Positions 1 to 10,771 of a stretch of 42,359 nucleotides of DNA are shown here, piece by piece. Under the pieces are notes generated by a model. It saw nothing but the letters and a program-made list of their open reading frames with translations, was not told the origin of the DNA and searched no databases. Each line of letters starts with the position of its first letter. Within the stretch, counting starts at the first letter, position 1. This stretch comes from Chrysophaeum taylorii (Eukaryota; Sar; Pelagophyceae; Pelagomonadales; Pelagomonadaceae): NCBI GenBank assembly GCA_029834535.1, contig JAQMWT010000620.1, positions 1-42,359 of the forward strand, in the 5' to 3' direction. Made by a program: the position numbers and the translations under genes.

Positions 1-127
1 CCTTCTCGTGAGTTCTAGATGCCGCCTGTCGTGTTCTGAGGATATAGGGAACATAACCTTTCATTCCCCAACCTTCCAGACGTTCACATGAGACACGATG
101 GTTCCCAGGTGACTTACCACTGCTTAT
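1..127 (+). repeat. Copia 5' LTR, 3' part
   Basis: This matches about 10562-10688, starting at CTAGATGCCGCCTGTCG in both copies. I count about 3 substitutions in roughly 118 aligned bases, plus a 5-bp and two 1-bp indels. Clear identity stops after CACTGCTT. A weak match may continue a little further, so the inner LTR end is uncertain. No convincing primer-binding site is seen. Confidence 0.75.
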
Positions 128-673
128 GTCACTCTGTTAGGTTATGGCCGCCCCTGAGTCCATGGTCAACATGCACGTAACCTATGGGTATTGGCTGTTA
201 CCGCGCCAGCCCAGCCTCGCATGTGACACTTGTCTATATCGCCATTACCATTGGGCTGTATAATATCTTTTGCACACGTGATCGTGTAACCTTGTGTGCA
301 CCTGTTCATTGCGTATTGTCATGTCAATGTTGATGTGTGTAATTGGCTAACCTGTACTCTTGCACATGTTATGGAATATTTTGGTACGTCCGTGTACATT
401 CCATGCATGCACTTAACAAGCTCCTTGAGAGCACCAAAACTAACCAGCTGCCTGAGTGACTACGCTTAGCGACACTACTCTGGACTCACAGCTTGCACAG
501 TCGTCATATAGAACATTTTCCATCGAAATCGATGAGTGTACATAGACCGATAGACAGACCCCCTTAGAATGCCCACAGTGTCAACTGCGTGACTGAACCC
601 ACATGTTCCCAGTCAACTGCTATGGCAGAACACGCAGCACGAGCCGCACCAGGCGATCACAGGTGCGGATATA

Positions 674-1860
674 TTGAAGCTCGAAGCTCCTGTAGTTGAG
701 TTCCATGAAGGGAAACCGGCCAGCTTCAGAACCGCAAGTATCCTTGCAAATCCATATCAGCTTCAACACATGGTCCAGTCATGCCGATGCTTTCCTCGAG
801 TACGACTCGCATGTGGCACTTATATACTCGGTCATGCAAGGACTACGAACTCCGGAATCAAATCTCGATCGCGTTTTCCTGGAATGGAAGACCGATAGGG
901 CTGCTGATCTCCGTTTAGCTGTTGATGAATTACCCCTGAGTATCAGGAATGGCATTTCCAACAACGCTTTCCCCACCTACCTGATGCAGAAGTAGCTCAG
1001 CTAATCACTGTCTGACTGTCAACATTACGTCCTGAAATCAATGCTCGTTTCTTAGAAGAGGAACGAATCTTAAATCGCGCGCACCCAGCCACCGCTTTCA
1101 CTGTGTTGTTCGTGCCCCGGTTACCATGTTTTCGTTAACTGCAGCTGACTGGCACACACCTCACGTACGCTACATTCTTGCATACTTACTTCAATCTTGA
1201 AAGTGTTGGAAAACCGCACTTGCGGCCTGGCCCGCCATCATGAGATATACAACAAGCTATTTACCCAACAAGGCTCGAGCTATTATGCTCATCGCCTTTA
1301 GTCGCTACGAGTCTGTTGCGACTACTGATGTGTCTTATTTGAAACAGCAATTTAACTCTTGTTTATAATCCTAACTGGTATGTCCGTATTTATCGAAGCT
1401 GTCTCATTTAGGCAAATCTCTTACCAACTTAACCAGGAAGAGACTGACCTTCAATTCGACTTTGGCACTCTTTGCAGAAAAACTATGAAGAGATACATCG
1501 AGTATCAAATGGATCGAACAAAAGACGCTTAGAACGCCCTGTTTCTTGGCAACCCTATGTCGAGGTTTATCATCTCAACCAACAAAGTTACTCCTATGCC
1601 TTTACTCATCGGACAAAAGTCTGACTCAAACTGCTAACACACTCGTCGTCACTTCGTCCCAACCTGGTACATCTTCCACGTTTAATGCTAGACGCTTGCG
1701 TAACTCTAATGATGCTCGCCAGCCTTTCTCTCGCAGCGATTTATCGTATTATCGTCCTGGTGATTCTTACGTCACCAAGAAAACTGCCGGACAGTCCCAT
1801 GACCGTCCAATTTACCCCCGCACTTGACGTCCTCTCGGTCTAACATGAAATTATTAGATC
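674..1860 (+). pseudogene. Copia Gag-like region, frame-broken
   Basis: Coding-like text runs through alternating frames. The clearest stretch (about 696-995) has the helical, Trp-containing character of copia Gag (VFLEWKTDRAADLRLAVDEL). A second piece follows at about 980-1110 (LRPEINARFLEEERILNRA). A Ser/Arg-rich stretch ends at about 1827. No intact CCHC zinc knuckle is visible. Assignment as Gag rests mainly on position between the LTR and the protease-like region. Confidence 0.4.
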
Positions 1861-2187
1861 GAACAAACCACACCTTAAACACCCTGCGTAACAGTGTAGC
1901 GAACTCACGAAGCATGTGACGATAATGATACCACGGCTCAGCTACAACAAGAATATCACGTTATTTGAGACCTATACAATCAGCTGATATCCTGTCAACG
2001 ACATCTACTGAGGACAACGTAGTTTACTTGTCTAAACGAACAGTCATGTTTAGAAGACATCATTTTGATGTAGACGTTCATCTATCTCGACCGAAAGTCG
2101 TTCACGTGGAGCCACAACACCATACTGTCGTTACTGCTCCCACCCCAACGCACTCCTCCTATACAAACACACGGGCATCCCAATACT

Positions 2188-2730
2188 GTGTCTAAATCTT
2201 TTACCGCTTCCGCCATCTCGGCTTTACCACCAGCATTATTGTCCTCGCTATCTTCACAGGTCCAATCTGCCCTCAACCTACCACCACAAGCGAAACCCAA
2301 GGGATGCCGATCCACCTCCCTATCGTCATTTGACGAAAAGCACGGCATGGCTGATGAGGCTGACGAACCATCACCACCTGTTCAACCGATCATTATTCCA
2401 ACGAATCTGTTATTGCTGGAAAACTTTTACAGCCACTTCCACTACTTGCCCACATTCGGAAACGCCTTCACCAACTACATGAAGGTAAAAGTGTCCCTCC
2501 ACATTGCTTTTTCCTATATTTTACTCTTGTGCTACCATCTCATTGATGTCCACCTACGATTTCGCAATACCCAATCATATAATTCCATTGGACTCACATA
2601 CGCCGATTGTTATTCAGACGGCAACAGGACAACAACGGGTCACACATGATGTTAACGCAACAGTTATTCCCCTACCAGATCATCACAAGTTGGCTACGTT
2701 AAGATCGACTTCGCTATGTCACGCATGACC
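2188..2730 (+). pseudogene. Copia Gag-Pol junction and protease-like region
   Basis: The segment at about 2188-2370 (LPPALLSSLSSQVQSAL) is low-complexity of the sort found between Gag and protease. About 2535-2700 reads as a retropepsin-like fragment: TYDFAIPNHIIPLDSH occupies the place of the usual DSGAxxH motif, followed by VIQTATGQQRVTHD, resembling the stretch after the active site. The Asp-Ser/Thr-Gly triad is not preserved as such, so the protease is probably dead. The assignment is by pattern and position only. Confidence 0.4.
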
Positions 2731-2780
2731 GACATCTGCTATCCTGAGCATGCTCGAGTGGAACCACGAATCTTACCACC

Positions 2781-4985
2781 GTGTTCAATGATCGAGCTGA
2801 GCCAAAGCTCAGCGCTGTCACGAGCCGCATAGACAAAGATGTACGTATACCTCACTATGCGCAGCTAATTTACCTGCTTCCTTGTATCACTTACAACATC
2901 GCGCGCGACAGCGGCTGGAACTTCGCTCCCTTGCATTTCTCAAGCGATACCATGAAAACGGATCTACTGGCATACTACAATTACCTACTCCAACGAGTTT
3001 TACCAGATCGGCCGGATTCGCCCTTGGTTCTCAATCTGAAACAGAACAAATTTGTTCAGCAAAATACGCCATTAACGCTACTACTCACGGCCAGTTTTCT
3101 CACAATCTCCGTCCTCTGTCTGTCATGTTACTTTGTTCTGGTTTGTCAACTCCGGCGTTCCTGTCTCAAGCCCTAATGACTTAGGCTTAAATATCGTAAA
3201 AGTTGTTGTTGAGTCTGATGATACGCTTGTTCGTATGTTACGCCACCGTTTTCCTACTGTACTATTATTTGAATCTCCCCGCCTTTATTAACCATCTTCC
3301 TAATCTCACCAGAGGAAAGGCGCCACTATTGTGATATAATTGAGATCACCCTCCCTGCACAAACAGGAATTTACTAAAACAGCAAGTCAGAAGACTTACG
3401 CAGCTTGACGATTCTCTTTTCGACGCATGCTGTCTGTCATCAAGCTACGCCCAGCCCTGGTACTCTGGCTGAGACGCCTCCGCATAAGTACTGTCATCAA
3501 GACCACATCACAGTGGCCAACCTATCTATACTACCCTTGATTACTGTGTCGATGTTGTTGATGGTTCCCGACCTACCTGTGGCGACTACCAATCTAGAGA
3601 AAGGTGGATATGCATCGCACGCCATATTCTACTGGACCATTAAACCATCATCGTGGCCCATCCTCCATCCCATCGCCCCCTACTTAAATCGTGGCTGATT
3701 CCTACGGCGACCTCACCATAGAAAACGCCACCACAAAAATTCCACTCGCATCAACGCCTTTGGTACCACGTTCCTGCCCTACATCCCCGCGACCTGACAG
3801 GTCCATATATCTGGTTGTTTATGGTCGCTTTGTGGATAGTCCTGCCCTTCCCCAATTGGCTCCGCCGCTCACTATGCACGCCTTCACTCACAACAGGCTC
3901 ACGAGCAACGTATCACTCTGTTCAATCCGAGTGTACTTACCATCCGTTGTGCTTTAAACGCTCCTCTATGGAGCCATTACCCAATGCACACATCCCTATA
4001 ACGTCAAGATTTTTACAATCCTCTCAACGTGTTTGCAAGCTTACAACTAACTCACCCACTCCTGTGTCCTATTACATAACCGTTTTCGAAACTAACCAAC
4101 CGTCACACAAGGTTACTTTTCATGTCCATCATTACGCCCTCTTCCTAAAGATCGTGGCTCATCTACGCCATTCCCAAGCGCCTTTGGCTACCTAACCTAC
4201 ATATCCGGAATACTGATCCGGGTGTTCCCCGATCCTCCGGATACCCGTTCCTGAGTTTGCACTCTTATCTGCACAGGTTCTGTTCAGCTTACTATGGCTG
4301 ACCTTACAACCACCGACACTCTTTCATTACAGGATTCTCTTTGCTCTGAAGATCATCACCATCTCATAGTCGCTATATTGGGTACCTTCGTGGAAGTGAC
4401 CGCAAACTCGGCTCTAAAATCCACTCAATGCTTGCTCCATTGCCAACCGTCCGAGGGTATGCCAATATTATTTTACTCGACCCTCGCAACGGGAAATTAC
4501 GCTACCCCACTCGACCGGAGTTGATTCGTGCTAACAACCACACCAAACAACAGGAATCTTCCCTATTGTCTCTACGCCATGACCTTTGCTGTGACATGCT
4601 CAGCAATGCTCTGCCTGCCGGTACGTACAGCACTCTGTACAAGCACCTTTCGCTCATCGTCGCCGATATTAATCCCTAATGTTGGACCCTACCTTCCAAC
4701 ATACTGCTGCCGTGACGAAGAAATCCTATGTATCCAATTTCATGACCGCTGACCAAGCCTCCACCACGTGCAGCACAGATACCTTGTCTTTGGCACAATC
4801 TTTTGATGTCTATTTCAGCAATGCTTGACCGAAATGTCGTTAAACTATATCGTCGTCCTACGAAGATACTCTCGCTACTCGTGATAATGAGGATGCACCT
4901 CCAAGTGACCCTGCTGTGCACCAGGATGACGAACCGCCGCCTTCCCTGCCTTAGACACCGAACTCAAGTTCGATGTTCGGCGTAA
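2781..4985 (+). other. Unassigned coding-like spacer inside the copia element
   Basis: This 2.2-kb stretch lies between the protease-like and integrase regions, where typical copia elements have only a few hundred bases. Short open stretches occur in changing frames (for example 2781-3176, 3405-3957, 4294-4679), but I recognise no domain. It may contain the pre-integrase part, an extra domain or an old nested insertion. The recurring 23-nt motif at 4827 lies near its end. Confidence 0.4.
4827..4849 (+). repeat. Recurring 23-nt motif, copy 1
   Basis: GACCGAAATGTCGTTAAACT followed by ATA. It lies just upstream of the integrase module and resembles copies at 6747, 8576 and 9868. Confidence 0.55.
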
Positions 4986-5099
4986 ACGGCACATTCCCGC
5001 TCATCCAATTCCTCGCAAGTCCTCGCACACGGATCCACCGAATATCTCAATGCCAAAGAACGTGCTAACGCTTTCACCGGGTGCATCACTGCCCCGACA

Positions 5100-5835
5100 A
5101 CGTCGCTGCCAAGGCCCCCAACGTACATGCTCGCCCTGGATTCTCTGCTTCTGACATACCATATCGCGTCTTATGCACCGACTGCATCGCACACAACAAG
5201 CGCCACCCGCACAAGCATTTCAATGCGACCAAGCCCTCTTTTGAGCAAACCCACACTGGGCGTGCGACGGCGGCTATGTGACCATCCCATCCGAATGGGG
5301 AGGCTTCACACATATCATCGTCTTCAAGGAACTCATTTCGAAATTTCTCTTGGTGTACTTTACACGCACCACCAACGCCACGGAGTTCACTCAAGCTCTG
5401 GATTTTGTGTATGACTTCTGTCGTACAAACTCAACGTGCACATGCGCACCCTCTACTCCGATTATTCAAGCCTTACTTTAGCCAGCACACATTCCCTGTA
5501 CCGCGTCGATAAGGGCATTCAACTCATTGCCTTCCCGCCGTACATGCACCACTTTAACTTTGAAGTTGAGTCTGCCATCGGTTTCATCGCCTCCGCCTCC
5601 TCAACTCGCCTTCGTTCTCTCCTTAATGCTCACTATCGTGGCGCCAAGATCGTGGAACCCGCTATCATGTTCCCATGGGCGGTGATACACACCGTTCAAA
5701 GCTATAACCTTCTCCCGAACGCCACGCTCGAGCGCATTCATCATGCTATTCTGAGTCCGTGCTACTCTACAACCAACTCAGCACTCCCCAACGATATGCT
5801 CAAGATTTTGGCGCTGAATGTTACCTCCTAGGCTC
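5100..5835 (+). pseudogene. Copia integrase region, frame-broken
   Basis: A Cys-x2-Cys piece (YRVLCTDCIAHNKRH, about 5160-5210) fits the end of the zinc-binding pre-integrase region. The catalytic core follows: IPSEWGGFTHIIVFKELISK (from about 5284) matches the GY-R-FLVFVDD-S region. About 5436-5700 holds GIQLIAFPPYMHHFNFEVES, corresponding to the family pattern GI-h-S-PY-p--NG-vER, with the Glu in place. The second Asp region reads RTLYSDYSS instead of RTDnGxEF. At least two frame changes and this altered motif mean it is not functional. The FGAECYL piece after 5790 is in another frame. Confidence 0.7.
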
Positions 5836-6740
5836 CTCCGCCACACGCTCCTTCCGCGCCTTTCTCGCTCACACCCCACACCACTATGCAAGACCATGTC
5901 ATTCAGAGGGGGACAAGGACTCCTCATCCTCAGAGGGGGCACTCCCCACCTCCTTCAGCTCCTCCTTCTTCGTCCCCTACTCCGGCCTCTTCTCCCTCTT
6001 CTGACGCTACCGCCGACGAATCTGGCTCTATGTCACCGCCGCCCTTGCTTCCTTCTTACAGAAATTTTTGCACAAGATGACCTCATTCTTGTCCCAGGTT
6101 CCAAACAGCCTAACACTCGCAAGGCCACTTGGAAACTATCCGAGCCCGGTTACAATCGTCTACTATTGGTGCTTACAAAGCCGCTGGTGGCAAGCTCGCC
6201 GATTTCCGCTGGGATCTTCGCCACCACTCTTACGTTCAAGTCTCCCGCCCTCTCCGCCCTTCATCTCCGTGGTGGTATCCTCTGGTCTGCTATCTGCTCA
6301 GAGGGGGAACATGCGTTGTTAGCTCGTCTCTTTTCCCGTTGCGTACTGACTTACTTGCCCGCTACCCGCACGTCGATGGTTACTTCGCCCACGCCAAGTG
6401 CGCATCCAGCATCCCAGCTGCAACCTTTTAACTGCTGATGGTTCACCTACGTGCCCTATTCCTCAGCCCCTTTTATCTGCGTTCACTGAACACGCTGCTG
6501 CCTTCGGCACTCTTCCTTCAATATGCACTTACGTACCTGGCGCCGACCAGCTTTATTGATCACAACTCATCCGAGTTTGGCGCTACTTCTGCATCTCTGG
6601 CTGACTTGGAGAATACCTTCTGGTCTCTAAAGAGTTTATCACCCCGGTCTTACGTACCGACCCTACTATCCATATCCAACTGGAATCTGCCCTACTACTC
6701 CTACTGACGCTGTTTCCGCTTATCCCGAAGTTGCGCACAC
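5836..6740 (+). pseudogene. Copia Pol linker, Pro/Ser-rich
   Basis: Between integrase and RT lies a Pro/Ser-rich tract (about 5886-6070, HSPPPSAPPSSSPTP) of the type that links these domains in copia Pol. It is followed by about 650 bp of weak coding character in mixed frames (LILVPGSKQPNTRKATWKLS at about 6082). No domain is recognised. Confidence 0.4.
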
Positions 6741-6746
6741 TGCCTC

Positions 6747-6769
6747 GACCGCAACGTCGCTAAACTATA
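6747..6769 (+). repeat. Recurring 23-nt motif, copy 2
   Basis: GACCGCAACGTCGCTAAACT followed by ATA. It lies directly before the RT module, 1,920 bp after copy 1. Confidence 0.6.
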
Positions 6770-6789
6770 ATTCACCAGCCACTGTTGGT

Positions 6790-8536
6790 CCTGACGAATA
6801 TAAGGTCCAAGAAGCGGACGTTTCCATTGAATATAAACTCAAGTGCCTCCGCGGCTTGTAGCCTGAAAACAGGCACGCCTACCTCAAGGCCATCGCCAAG
6901 GAACTCCACGACATCATCCGCTTTGGCTGCTTCAAACTTTCCTTACCCGACGGTGTCTCTCGTCCTATTGACAGCAAGATGGTGCTGAAGATTAAAACAG
7001 ACTCTGCAGGCAAATACGTTAAGCACAAGGCTCGCCTCGTACTACGTGGCTTCCTAGCATCTCTTGCCGATTTCTTTGGTACCTTCAGCCCCATGGCCAC
7101 TATGACCGCAATCCGGGTACTACTAGCTATTGCAGCATACAAGCAATTGCCTGTCTACCGCAGACGTCCCCGCCTTCGTTCAGTCTGACATCGATGCCAA
7201 TGTCTATGTTCAATTACCAGACGGCATCAAGCTTATCGACCCCGATGACGCTAAGTACAAGGGCCGACGTCTACCGAAACTGCTGAAGTCACTTTATGGA
7301 CTTCGGCAATCACCATCCCTTTGGAACAAAGAGATAGACGGCTTCTTCCGTAGCCTTGGTTACGCCCTGCATTCGGACTCTTGCCTATATGCTCGAGTAT
7401 CCGCACATGCTAAGTTCGTCGTATGCAGTCTGTCTGTAGACGCGACATTATTGTGTCCAATGACGACCCTCTTCACTGAATTACAGGATGCCCTCCACAA
7501 ACGGTATGCTGTAGAGCAGTTTGAACCTGTCCATACCCTCCTAGGCATGCGTGTGTGTCGCACATCTGACGGCTCCATTTCTCTGGATGTGCAAGCCAAG
7601 CTGGATGACCTTCGCTGATCACCCAGTCTTGCAGCAACTGACCCCGCTTAAATATCCTATGTCATCGTCCTTCAAGTATAAAGATGGCACTCCCAGCACT
7701 GAAACAGGTTGTACATCAATTCGCACTTTGCAACCCTCCTTGGCAAGCTGGTGTTCATGCAAGTTGCCTGCAGACCTGACTTCTCGCATGCCTTGGGCAG
7801 ATGTTCGCGCGGTATGCATGCACATTTGCTTCGCTACCTCAAGAAGCCGGAAAACCGCTCACTTCGCCTCTGGCTTCACCCTAAAGGTAATGCCATTGAA
7901 GCTCACCTTCGCACTGTCTCCGCTAATCGAATTGATCTATCCACTGTGGTCGACTACCAACCACGGATGTACTACTGCATGCCCCCCTTAGTTGCCATGG
8001 TTGACGCTGACAATGCCCCTTCCTTAGCACAGGAAGATAGGAAATCTACCACCGGGTTTGTCTTCTATCTTTTCAACTTCCTGGTTGGAAAAGCAAACTT
8101 CAACCGATTGTCTCCTGCTCAACTCATGAAGCTGAGTTGATTGCCCTCAGTATTTGTGCTGATGAAGCTGTTTGGCTACGCAAGCTGCTGGAACTCTCTT
8201 TGTCGTCAACCCCACCTTCTACGTCAACAATGCTAATGGTGAGAACACCGCTGACCCTGTCGACTTCGATGACAATGACAACCCAATTGCTGAAGATATG
8301 CGCTTCATCAGAAGCCTACCTCCTTGTCTGACAATGCTGCCGCTGTTCACACCCTAATAACCCAGATGGGTCCTCTCGATCCAAGGCACTGTCGACCGAT
8401 GGAGATCCGTGAGCCATCGCTTCAGAAAATACGAGTCCATCATGTTCCCGGCAAGCTGAACGTGGCGGATGGTTTACAAAGCCACTTGCTGCTGAGTTCT
8501 CCACCTCGCTCTACTCGGTATGCATCATGCCTCTGA
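6790..8536 (+). pseudogene. Copia reverse transcriptase and RNase H, inactivated
   Basis: The order of copia RT blocks is clear: KARLVLRGF (about 7030), TADVPAF carrying the first Asp (about 7150), LLKSLYGLRQSPSLWNKEID (about 7280), then SLSVDATLL at about 7428, where the family has YVDD. The second catalytic Asp is thus Ala. Stops occur at about 7616 and 8138. RNase H follows with VDADNAPSLAQEDRKSTTGF (about 8000), THEAELIALS (about 8130), SDNAAAVHTL (about 8325) and VPGKLNVADGL (about 8445). The region uses at least two frames with 1-nt shifts. The missing YVDD and the stops show the enzyme is dead in this copy. Confidence 0.85.
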
Positions 8537-8575
8537 CGACAATCCTTTACAGGATTGAAGATGCCTAACCCTAGT

Positions 8576-8598
8576 GACCGCAACGTCGTTAAACTAGC
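8576..8598 (+). repeat. Recurring 23-nt motif, copy 3
   Basis: GACCGCAACGTCGTTAAACT followed by AGC. It lies between the end of RNase H and the extra 3' ORF region, 1,829 bp after copy 2. Confidence 0.6.
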
Positions 8599-8663
8599 AA
8601 ACTAGCCCTGGCCCTACCTTCTTTTGCCACATTTTTTTTGTACGTGTCGTGTGAGTGTCACTC

Positions 8664-9834
8664 ATGTCTTTTTCTTGGCACTCCCGTGGCCGTGGCCGTG
8701 GCATCTCTCCAGTCGTTCGAAGGACAATTCCACGCTCGCTCTCCACGGCCGAGCCTTCTCCCAAGTTGGTTCAAAAGCGACAACCCATAACCACTGTCAC
8801 TCCTACTACCTCCCAGGCTGCTACTGTCTCACCGACACCAGCTGAACCTGTTTTACTACAATCCCTAACACTCCAGGATGGCCTCAACATGGATTTTGCC
8901 CTGATTGAACGAGGATTCTCTCTTTTTGAGAGCTTCCGTACTCCTGCTACGCCCTTTTTCTTCTGTATGAGCGGAAATCTCTACGGCACTCAACTCGATA
9001 TATGAATCTGCTGACTCTTTACTGCTTGTGGAACTTACGACCTTCATATCTATGCGCCTACCCATTACTACATTTTGGAAGCTGCTCCTGCTATTACTTC
9101 TATTGGCTGCTACAGAGGCCCCAAACGTGAACGTTTCATCCTGTCATCCTACTGTACGCAATGCCTCAACGATTTAGGGCAGCCTACATTTCTTGCTTCT
9201 ACCACATATAATTCGAAGTCACAAGCACCTAGTGAACTCCCCACTGAAGTACTGAGTCACCTCAACACAGATGACCACAAGAAGAATGGTCATATTCCCA
9301 TCTCAACTATCACCACTAACATTTGTTGTGCTTGTCACAACACCGATCAGGCGCCCATACAACCTAACGTATGTGCACGTAATGCTACCTCCTTCCAACC
9401 CCTGTAATGGTGCTCAGCTGGTCATATACGCGCACCATCATACGCCGTATCATTTGCCAAGGAGCTACATATTCTCTTGACCAGAATCTAACGCAACACT
9501 CGTCACTTGCTCATTTAGTCTTATCAGTAATCGATGCAGCCACAGCTCCACTACTCAACTACCATTGGCACTGGATCTTCGGCTTATTACTCAGATGCAC
9601 CTGGAGCATCTTAACTTTCTTGTAACGCTCGAGCGAACACAAGCTCGTAAAACTCAGGCTGTGTTCAAGCCCACCAAATACCACCATGTGATTCATACTG
9701 TTATCCAATCGTGGGTACAACACCTTGACGACTACGTATCATCCTCAGACGATACAAAGCCGCCATCACTCTTGGATGTAATGTTCGGTCCCACCTATAC
9801 TTCGGCCGAACGTCAAGACTTTCTGCACTTCTAA
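8664..9834 (+). pseudogene. Extra coding-like region downstream of copia RNase H
   Basis: A start at 8664 opens an Arg/Gly-rich N-terminus (MSFSWHSRGRGRG) that stays open to 9005. Further coding-like pieces follow in other frames: about 9075-9407 with several Cys and His residues (NICCACHNTDQ), and 9565-9834 (WVQHLDDYVSSSDDTKPPSL). I recognise no family. Copia elements usually end just after RNase H, so this is an additional 3' module. The Arg/Gly start could be a nucleic-acid-binding protein. An env-like role is possible by position only; no signal peptide or clear membrane segment is seen. Confidence 0.45.
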
Positions 9835-9867
9835 ACACGAAATACCCCTACTTGCACAGCATGTGTT

Positions 9868-9890
9868 GAACAAAATGTCATTTAACTACC
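9868..9890 (+). repeat. Recurring 23-nt motif, divergent copy 4
   Basis: GAACAAAATGTCATTTAACT followed by ACC. It overlaps the start of the coiled-coil ORF and is the most diverged copy. Confidence 0.4.
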
Positions 9891-10264
9891 ACTTCCCTCA
9901 TCAGAATCTACTATGGAAACGTCTTCGCCATCGACACACCCGCTCCTCTGCCTCGCCTGATGATGTCGATGCATTGCGTCAACAAGTCGAACAACTCCAG
10001 GAAACTCTTCGCCTATATATTCGCAAGGTCAACACCCTTAGCGCTGAGAATCTATCTCTACACACAGATCTACAGGCAGCCATTGCTTCAATTACCTCCC
10101 TGGAAAACCGGCTCTTTCCTCCTACAGCCAATGCACACGTGTTGCCTGTAACACTGTTCAAGATCACAGAGCTACTGTCTCGCTTAACGCTAACAGCTCC
10201 ACCAAGTCCAAGCCCTAAGACAGCCCTAAGACACCCTGTTACACTCTTGATGCCTCTTATGTGA
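9875..10264 (+). CDS. Small coiled-coil ORF at the 3' end of the copia element
   Basis: An ATG at 9875 opens about 129 codons to a stop at 10262-10264. Residues about 30-85 form a leucine-rich heptad pattern (VDALRQQVEQLQETLRLYI), which predicts a coiled coil. The C-terminal third is Pro/Ser/Thr-rich. No family is recognised. It lies about 115 bp before the inferred 3' LTR. A structural (Gag-like) or accessory protein is conceivable. It is the longest unbroken frame in the element. Confidence 0.45.
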   Translation: MSFNYHFPHQNLLWKRLRHRHTRSSASPDDVDALRQQVEQLQETLRLYIRKVNTLSAENLSLHTDLQAAIASITSLENRLFPPTANAHVLPVTLFKITELLSRLTLTAPPSPSPKTALRHPVTLLMPLM

Positions 10265-10379
10265 CCTCTGCGACCATCAAGACTGTATTCTCCTTCCTTT
10301 CCTTTTTTTCTTCTTCATCATCTTCTTTCTCAAGAGATGCTCTACAGTCGCACCTTGCGCTTAAGATATCTCGAGGGGG

Positions 10380-10688
10380 TGCAGAGAAATCTGCTGCCTC
10401 TTACCCTTATCCGTCCGTTGAGTCCGTTGAGAACGTGATCTCTTCCTTACCCTTCTTCTTCCTTTCTACACAATCTAATAGTCCTCTGATTTGTGCCTAC
10501 GCTCATCATCATGGTCTAGCGCGTCCCGAGGTATGTAGCACTATACACTTAACCTTTCTCGTGTAGGTCTAGATGCCGCCTGTCGTGTTCTGAGGATATA
10601 GGGAAAATAACCTTTCATTCCCCGAATTAACCTTCCAGACGTTCACGATGAGACGGGATGGTTTCCCAGGTGACTTACCACTGCTTGC
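10380..10688 (+). repeat. Copia 3' LTR, truncated
   Basis: The start is inferred from a purine-rich tract (GAGGGGG at 10373-10379) followed by TG, as expected for a polypurine tract and LTR boundary. The part from about 10562 matches bases 1-127. Similarity ends at about 10688, next to the gypsy LTR remnant, so the LTR end is missing. Confidence 0.6.
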
Positions 10689-10707
10689 TAAATACTCTGC
10701 AGAGGGT

Positions 10708-10741
10708 GGGTAAGCCTTAGCGGTCAGGAGTTGCCGCCACA
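10708..10741 (-). repeat. Gypsy 3' LTR, remnant of the first 34 bp
   Basis: Identical to 20065-20098. It is preceded on the minus strand by the purine-rich AGGGGAG (about 10746-10752), a likely polypurine tract. The rest of the LTR, about 250 bp judging from the 5' copy, is missing, and copia LTR sequence follows almost directly. Confidence 0.7.
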
Positions 10742-10771
10742 GGACTCCCCTGGTGAGAACACGAGCTGCCC

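Larger units (their letters stand above)
1..10688 (+). mobile_element. Degraded Ty1/copia-type LTR retrotransposon
   Basis: Bases 1-127 and about 10562-10688 are near-identical direct repeats flanking modules in copia order: Gag-like, protease-like, integrase, RT, RNase H. Integrase before RT is diagnostic of Ty1/copia rather than Ty3/gypsy. The modules lie in all three frames with many stops and single-base shifts, so no complete polyprotein remains. The left LTR begins outside the window. The right LTR is cut off where it meets the gypsy element at about 10689-10707. The interior, about 10 kb, is long for copia, partly because of coding-like sequence between protease and integrase and after RNase H. 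Confidence 0.85.
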
